A program made the translations under genes and the position numbers. From positions 1-9,222 of the forward strand of contig CBDUXZ010000046.1 of the NCBI GenBank assembly GCA_965371325.1: a stretch of DNA of 9,222 nt, read 5' to 3'. Shown one piece after another: positions 6,954 through 9,222 of the stretch. Below the pieces are notes generated by a model. It made no database searches, was not told the DNA's origin, and saw only the letters and a program-made list of their open reading frames with translations. Every line of letters starts with the position of its first letter. Within the stretch, counting starts at the first letter, position 1. Source of the DNA: CBDUXZ01 sp965371325 [NCBI: uncultured bacterium] (GTDB lineage: Bacteria > JAUYMQ01).

Positions 6954-8261
6954 ATGGCGCTGATCATCCCCTTCAGAGCACTCCGGTACAGCACCGACCG
7001 GATCCCCAATCTTGGCGAGGTTGTGGCGCCCCCCTACGACGTCATTGATGCGGAGGCGCAGGAAGCCCTCTACGCCCGAAGCCCCTACAACTGCGTGCAC
7101 CTTATTCTTGCCAGAGGGGAGGATCGGTACGCGTGCGCGTCGGCCGATCTCGAAGCCTGGCGCCGCGAGGGGGTGCTTGTTCAGGATGCCGATCCCGGCT
7201 TTTACATCGTGGAGGATCGTTACCGGGTGCGCGGCGGCAAAGCGGGCGAGACGGAGCGTCGGAGGCTGGGGCTCGTGTGTCTCGCCAGGATCGAACCGCC
7301 CGACACAGGCGTTATTCTGCCCCACGAGCGGACCATGGCTGGCCCCCGGGAGGATCGCTTCCGGCTCATGCGCGCGGTTGATGCGCATCTGTCTCAGGTA
7401 TTAATGCTCACGCCCGACAGCGACGGCCAATTTGAATCGCTCTGCGAGAAGGCTTTGGGCGAAAACGTGCTCGCCGACTTCGTTGGCGCCGAAGGAGCGC
7501 ACCACCGCCTTGCGCGTGTGATCGATCCGGCGCTTGTAGGGGAGTTTCAGAAGACGATCCGTGATCGGCCGCTCCTCATCGCCGACGGGCATCACCGCTA
7601 CGAGACGGCCCGGGCCTACCGCGACGCCCGGCGTGCGGAGACACCGGGTGACGGGGAGGGCTCAAAGCCCTATGACCACGTGATGATCCTCATCGCTTCC
7701 ATGGATGATCCGGGGACGAGCGTGCTGGGCTATCACCGTGTGGTCCGCGAGACGGGCGTGGAATCGGGCGCGGTCCGGGAGCGGCTGGGTAAGGATTTCG
7801 CGATTACGAAAGTGGTCGGTCGGGACCGCGGGGAAGCCCATGGTGCGCTCCTGGGAGCGATGGAAAGGGCGGGAGAGACCGGGCACGCGGCCTTTGGACT
7901 TGCGCTTCGGGGGGAGGAAAACTTCTATCTGCTGAAACGGAAGCGCGATGCGAGCGCGCCGGCGCGCGAGCAGCTCGACGTTACGGTTCTCCACGGGGAA
8001 ATCTTCGGGAAGATCCTCGGGATGACGGAGAAAGATTTCACGGAGCAGCGGCGCATCGACTACACGGCGGACCCGGAGCGTGCCCTGTCCCTCGTGACGG
8101 GCGGAACGCACGCCGCGGCCTTTCTCCTGAACCCCACCCCTCCCGCGGATGTCCTGGCCGTGGCGCAGGAGGGACACGTGATGCCTCAGAAGTCGACCTA
8201 CTTTTATCCGAAGCTCCTCACCGGACTCACCTTCCATCTTATGGGTTCGGATACACCCTAG
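6954..8261 (+). CDS. DUF1015 family protein (COG4198), function unknown
   Basis: This 435-residue protein is recognised as the bacterial DUF1015 family. Signatures are the N-terminal FRALRY with APPYDVI (25-31), a SPYNCVHLIL segment, the central ADGHHRYETARAYRD (from residue 210), which is the strongest family mark, FLLNPT, and the C-terminal MPQKSTYFYPKLLTGL. No signal peptide or membrane segment is visible, so it is likely cytosolic. The conserved histidines around 213-214 with following R, Y and E look like a catalytic or nucleotide-binding site, but no reaction can be assigned from sequence. The reading frame is open upstream to 6597 inside tsaC; I place the start at the ATG 6954, 10 nt after the tsaC stop, because the conserved part begins there. 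The ribosome binding site is weak (GAGAAAG at 6934-6940), so translation may depend on coupling with tsaC. It is the last gene of the run. Confidence 0.92.
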   Translation: MALIIPFRALRYSTDRIPNLGEVVAPPYDVIDAEAQEALYARSPYNCVHLILARGEDRYACASADLEAWRREGVLVQDADPGFYIVEDRYRVRGGKAGETERRRLGLVCLARIEPPDTGVILPHERTMAGPREDRFRLMRAVDAHLSQVLMLTPDSDGQFESLCEKALGENVLADFVGAEGAHHRLARVIDPALVGEFQKTIRDRPLLIADGHHRYETARAYRDARRAETPGDGEGSKPYDHVMILIASMDDPGTSVLGYHRVVRETGVESGAVRERLGKDFAITKVVGRDRGEAHGALLGAMERAGETGHAAFGLALRGEENFYLLKRKRDASAPAREQLDVTVLHGEIFGKILGMTEKDFTEQRRIDYTADPERALSLVTGGTHAAAFLLNPTPPADVLAVAQEGHVMPQKSTYFYPKLLTGLTFHLMGSDTP

Positions 8262-8295
8262 TTCGATTCGGAATGATCCCCCTCCCACCTTCGCA

Positions 8296-8317
8296 AGCCG
8301 CGCCGTTACCCGCGGCT
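8296..8317. terminator. Possible weak hairpin terminator between convergent genes
   Basis: A 7-bp perfect stem, AGCCGCG (8296-8302) with CGCGGCT (8311-8317), closes an 8-nt loop, 35 nt after the DUF1015 stop and 43 nt beyond the end of the convergent DUF721 gene. The stem is GC-rich, but no proper T-run follows on either strand (only CTTCC on the plus side). It could serve both genes as a bidirectional stop. The structure is seen; the role is inferred. Confidence 0.35.
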
Positions 8318-8359
8318 CTTCCATCAGGCGGTGTCCAATCGATCAGTTCTTTGGAATCG

Positions 8360-8719
8360 TTACTTGCTTCGGTGGGGTAGTTTGTTCGGGGAGGGCCTCC
8401 TGGGAGGACCGGCCCTTTCGAGGCGCAGATCGAGATCGATGAGCGTTCCTTCGCCAAGTTGCTCGTTGAGACGGGAAAGAATGAGCGTTCTCATGTAGGT
8501 GAGCTGCTGGAGCCAGGTGTTGTGATCGACACGGACGCGCATGACGCGGTTCGAAATCCGATCAGGCTGCGCGTGGAGCGCCACCTGCGGGCCGACGGTG
8601 TTGTCCCAGATTTCAAACGCGCGATGGGTGCGGATGCCCTGCGTGAGTCCCAGCCGGTTTAGCGTCCCCTCCAGGACCTCGCCGGCCTTCTTGAAACGCC
8701 TGATTCTCTTAGGCTGCAC
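8360..8719 (-). CDS. DUF721 family protein, DciA-like helicase-loading factor
   Basis: This is a small basic protein of about 119 residues with the DUF721 fold pattern: an N-terminal RIRRFKKAGEVLE helix, then IWDNTVGPQVALHAQP, a VMRVRVDHNTWLQQL strand-helix core with the typical conserved Trp, and LNEQLGEG before IDLDLRLE. DUF721 includes DciA, the ancestral bacterial loader of the replicative helicase DnaB, so a replication role is plausible; many DUF721 proteins are not tested. The C-terminal tail is short and rich in Pro, Arg and Lys. It is the only gene here on the minus strand, convergent with the pur operon and divergent from ffh. I prefer the GTG at 8719, since GGGGAG lies 9 nt upstream of it on this strand; a TTG at 8740 would add seven residues. 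The stop is TAA at 8362-8360. Confidence 0.85.
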   Translation of the reverse strand: MQPKRIRRFKKAGEVLEGTLNRLGLTQGIRTHRAFEIWDNTVGPQVALHAQPDRISNRVMRVRVDHNTWLQQLTYMRTLILSRLNEQLGEGTLIDLDLRLERAGPPRRPSPNKLPHRSK

Positions 8720-8804
8720 CGCCACACGCTCCCCATGCAAAACTCACGCTCAGCCTTGGCAAGCCGTAATCTTCTCATAAACTGTATCAAAGGTATGCGC
8801 CCCC

Positions 8805-8840
8805 TGTCATTGCGGGGAAGGTCGGCGACGAAGCAATCCC
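8805..8840. repeat. Dispersed-repeat-like palindromic element (TCATTGCG...GAAGCAATCCC type)
   Basis: The stretch has outer arms ATTGC (8809-8813) and GCAAT (8833-8837) and a nested GTCG-g-CGAC stem (8821-8829). From memory it closely matches a very common intergenic repeat of many bacterial and metagenomic genomes that reads TCATTGCGAGGAGCGAAGC followed by GACGAAGCAATC. Its reverse reading gives the familiar spurious peptide DCFVA...RND. Only one copy is in the window, so repeat status rests on recognition. It separates the DUF721 gene from the ffh promoter. Confidence 0.6.
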
Positions 8841-8853
8841 GTGATTGAAAAAT

Positions 8854-8921
8854 CGGGACGGTCCCCTTTTCCCCTTCCCCCTGGTTCGCCGCGTTGCTGG
8901 AAGCGTTTCCGAAAAAGGGGA
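8854..8921. repeat. Inverted-repeat element with GGGACGGTCCC core
   Basis: A perfect 11-nt palindrome GGGAC-g-GTCCC lies at 8855-8865. The overlapping TCCCCTTTT (8862-8870) has an exact inverted partner AAAAGGGGA at 8913-8921, giving a 9-bp stem across 42 nt. The two alternatives are mutually exclusive, as in paired REP (BIME-like) units. The element ends 15 nt before the ffh -35 box. No T-run follows in the plus direction. The function is unknown. Confidence 0.5.
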
Positions 8922-8936
8922 GCCTCCCTTCAGTCG

Positions 8937-8965
8937 TTGACAGGGTGGGGCTTTCGGCGTAAATT
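8937..8965 (+). promoter_or_regulatory. Sigma-70-type promoter for ffh
   Basis: The -35 box is a perfect TTGACA (8937-8942), the spacer is 17 nt (8943-8959) and the -10 box is TAAATT (8960-8965, 4 of 6 to consensus). A transcript would start near 8972 and leave a leader of about 78 nt before the ffh ATG. A weak TCCCG/CGGGA stem (8973-8977 with 8988-8992) lies at the start of that leader. The arrangement resembles the purH promoter at 1499-1527: by hand 18 of 29 positions are identical, including TTGACAG and GTAAA. Confidence 0.65.
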
Positions 8966-9049
8966 CCCGCAGTCCCGCGTGTCCTTTCGGGAGGATCGCG
9001 CCAACGCCCCGAACTTAAAGGGATTTCCAATCTAAGGACCGGCCAACGT

Positions 9050-9222
9050 ATGCTCGACACGCTTTCGGACAAGCTCGCGGGCACATTCAAGAAGCTACGG
9101 GGGCTCGGGAAGATCCGGGAGTCGAACATCCTGGAGGCGGTCGGCGAGGTGCGCATGAGCCTCCTCGAGGCCGACGTTCACTTCAAGGTGGCCCGCGCCT
9201 TCACGGATGAGGTCCAGGAAAG
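9050..9222 (+). CDS. ffh: Signal recognition particle protein Ffh, 5' end (truncated by window)
   Basis: Ffh is the SRP54-type GTPase that binds 4.5S RNA and signal sequences and delivers ribosomes making membrane proteins to FtsY. Only the first 57 codons are visible, all in the N domain: MLDTLSDKLAGTFKKLRG, then GLGKIRESNILEA, VRMSLLEADVHFKVAR and FTDEVQE, a near-diagnostic helical pattern of Ffh (FtsY and FlhF differ here). The GTPase and M domains lie beyond the end. The ATG at 9050 follows AAGGA (9034-9038) by 11 nt, a slightly long but acceptable spacing. It has its own promoter (8937-8965) and is divergent from the DUF721 gene. In many bacteria ffh heads an operon with rpsP, rimM and trmD, which would be expected downstream. 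Confidence 0.95.
   Translation, partial: MLDTLSDKLAGTFKKLRGLGKIRESNILEAVGEVRMSLLEADVHFKVARAFTDEVQE

Noticed and set aside
8841-9035. Small plus-strand open frame (64 codons) before ffh
   Set aside because: It covers the inverted repeats and the promoter, has no ribosome binding site, and its composition is that of translated non-coding DNA.
8659-9156. Minus-strand open frame spanning the ffh promoter and 5' end
   Set aside because: It runs through two repeats and antisense to ffh, and it contains the well-known spurious repeat peptide DCFVA...RND.
1-9222. Defence system, CRISPR array, toxin-antitoxin pair, prophage or integrative element
   Set aside because: All recognised genes are housekeeping or metabolic, no spaced direct repeats are seen, and there is no integrase, transposase or tRNA attachment site.

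Overview
The window is GC-rich, densely coded bacterial chromosome. Five observations point to an ordinary housekeeping region of a high-GC Gram-negative bacterium: GTG and TTG starts are used, intergenic gaps are short, purH-purD-purE sit together, ffh lies close by, and dispersed palindromes fill the gaps. The gene order and repeat style remind me of Desulfobacterota-like (former deltaproteobacterial) or related uncultured lineages. That is an impression and cannot be fixed from one window.

Layout. (1) 26-1459, + strand: a PaaK/CapK-type adenylate-forming CoA ligase. Its last codons and stop lie inside a near-perfect 47-nt palindrome (1444-1490). (2) 1460-1727: a strong sigma-70-type promoter (1499-1527) and a leader of about 200 nt. 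(3) 1728-8261, + strand: a tight gene run of purH, a zinc-type MDR dehydrogenase, purD, purE, tsaC (Sua5/YrdC) and a DUF1015 protein. Gaps are 21, 28, 59, -4 and 10 nt, so it is probably one operon. (4) 8360-8719, - strand: a short DUF721 (DciA-like) gene convergent with the operon. (5) 8720-9049: an intergenic block with two dispersed-repeat-like palindromic elements and a second strong promoter (8937-8965). (6) 9050 to the window end: the 5' end of ffh, the signal recognition particle GTPase.

How the genes work together. PurD makes GAR early in de novo purine synthesis, PurE supplies the carboxylated intermediate CAIR, and PurH performs the last two steps to IMP. TsaC uses ATP, threonine and bicarbonate to make the precursor of the tRNA t6A modification. 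The dehydrogenase and the DUF1015 protein are passengers of unknown role. PurK and the other pur genes are not in the window.

I see no defence system, CRISPR array, integrase, transposase or tRNA. The points most worth a second look are the MDR dehydrogenase inside the pur operon, which has Ser where the first catalytic-zinc Cys is expected; the palindrome fused to the end of the ligase gene; and the two look-alike promoters that each sit just downstream of palindromic repeats.
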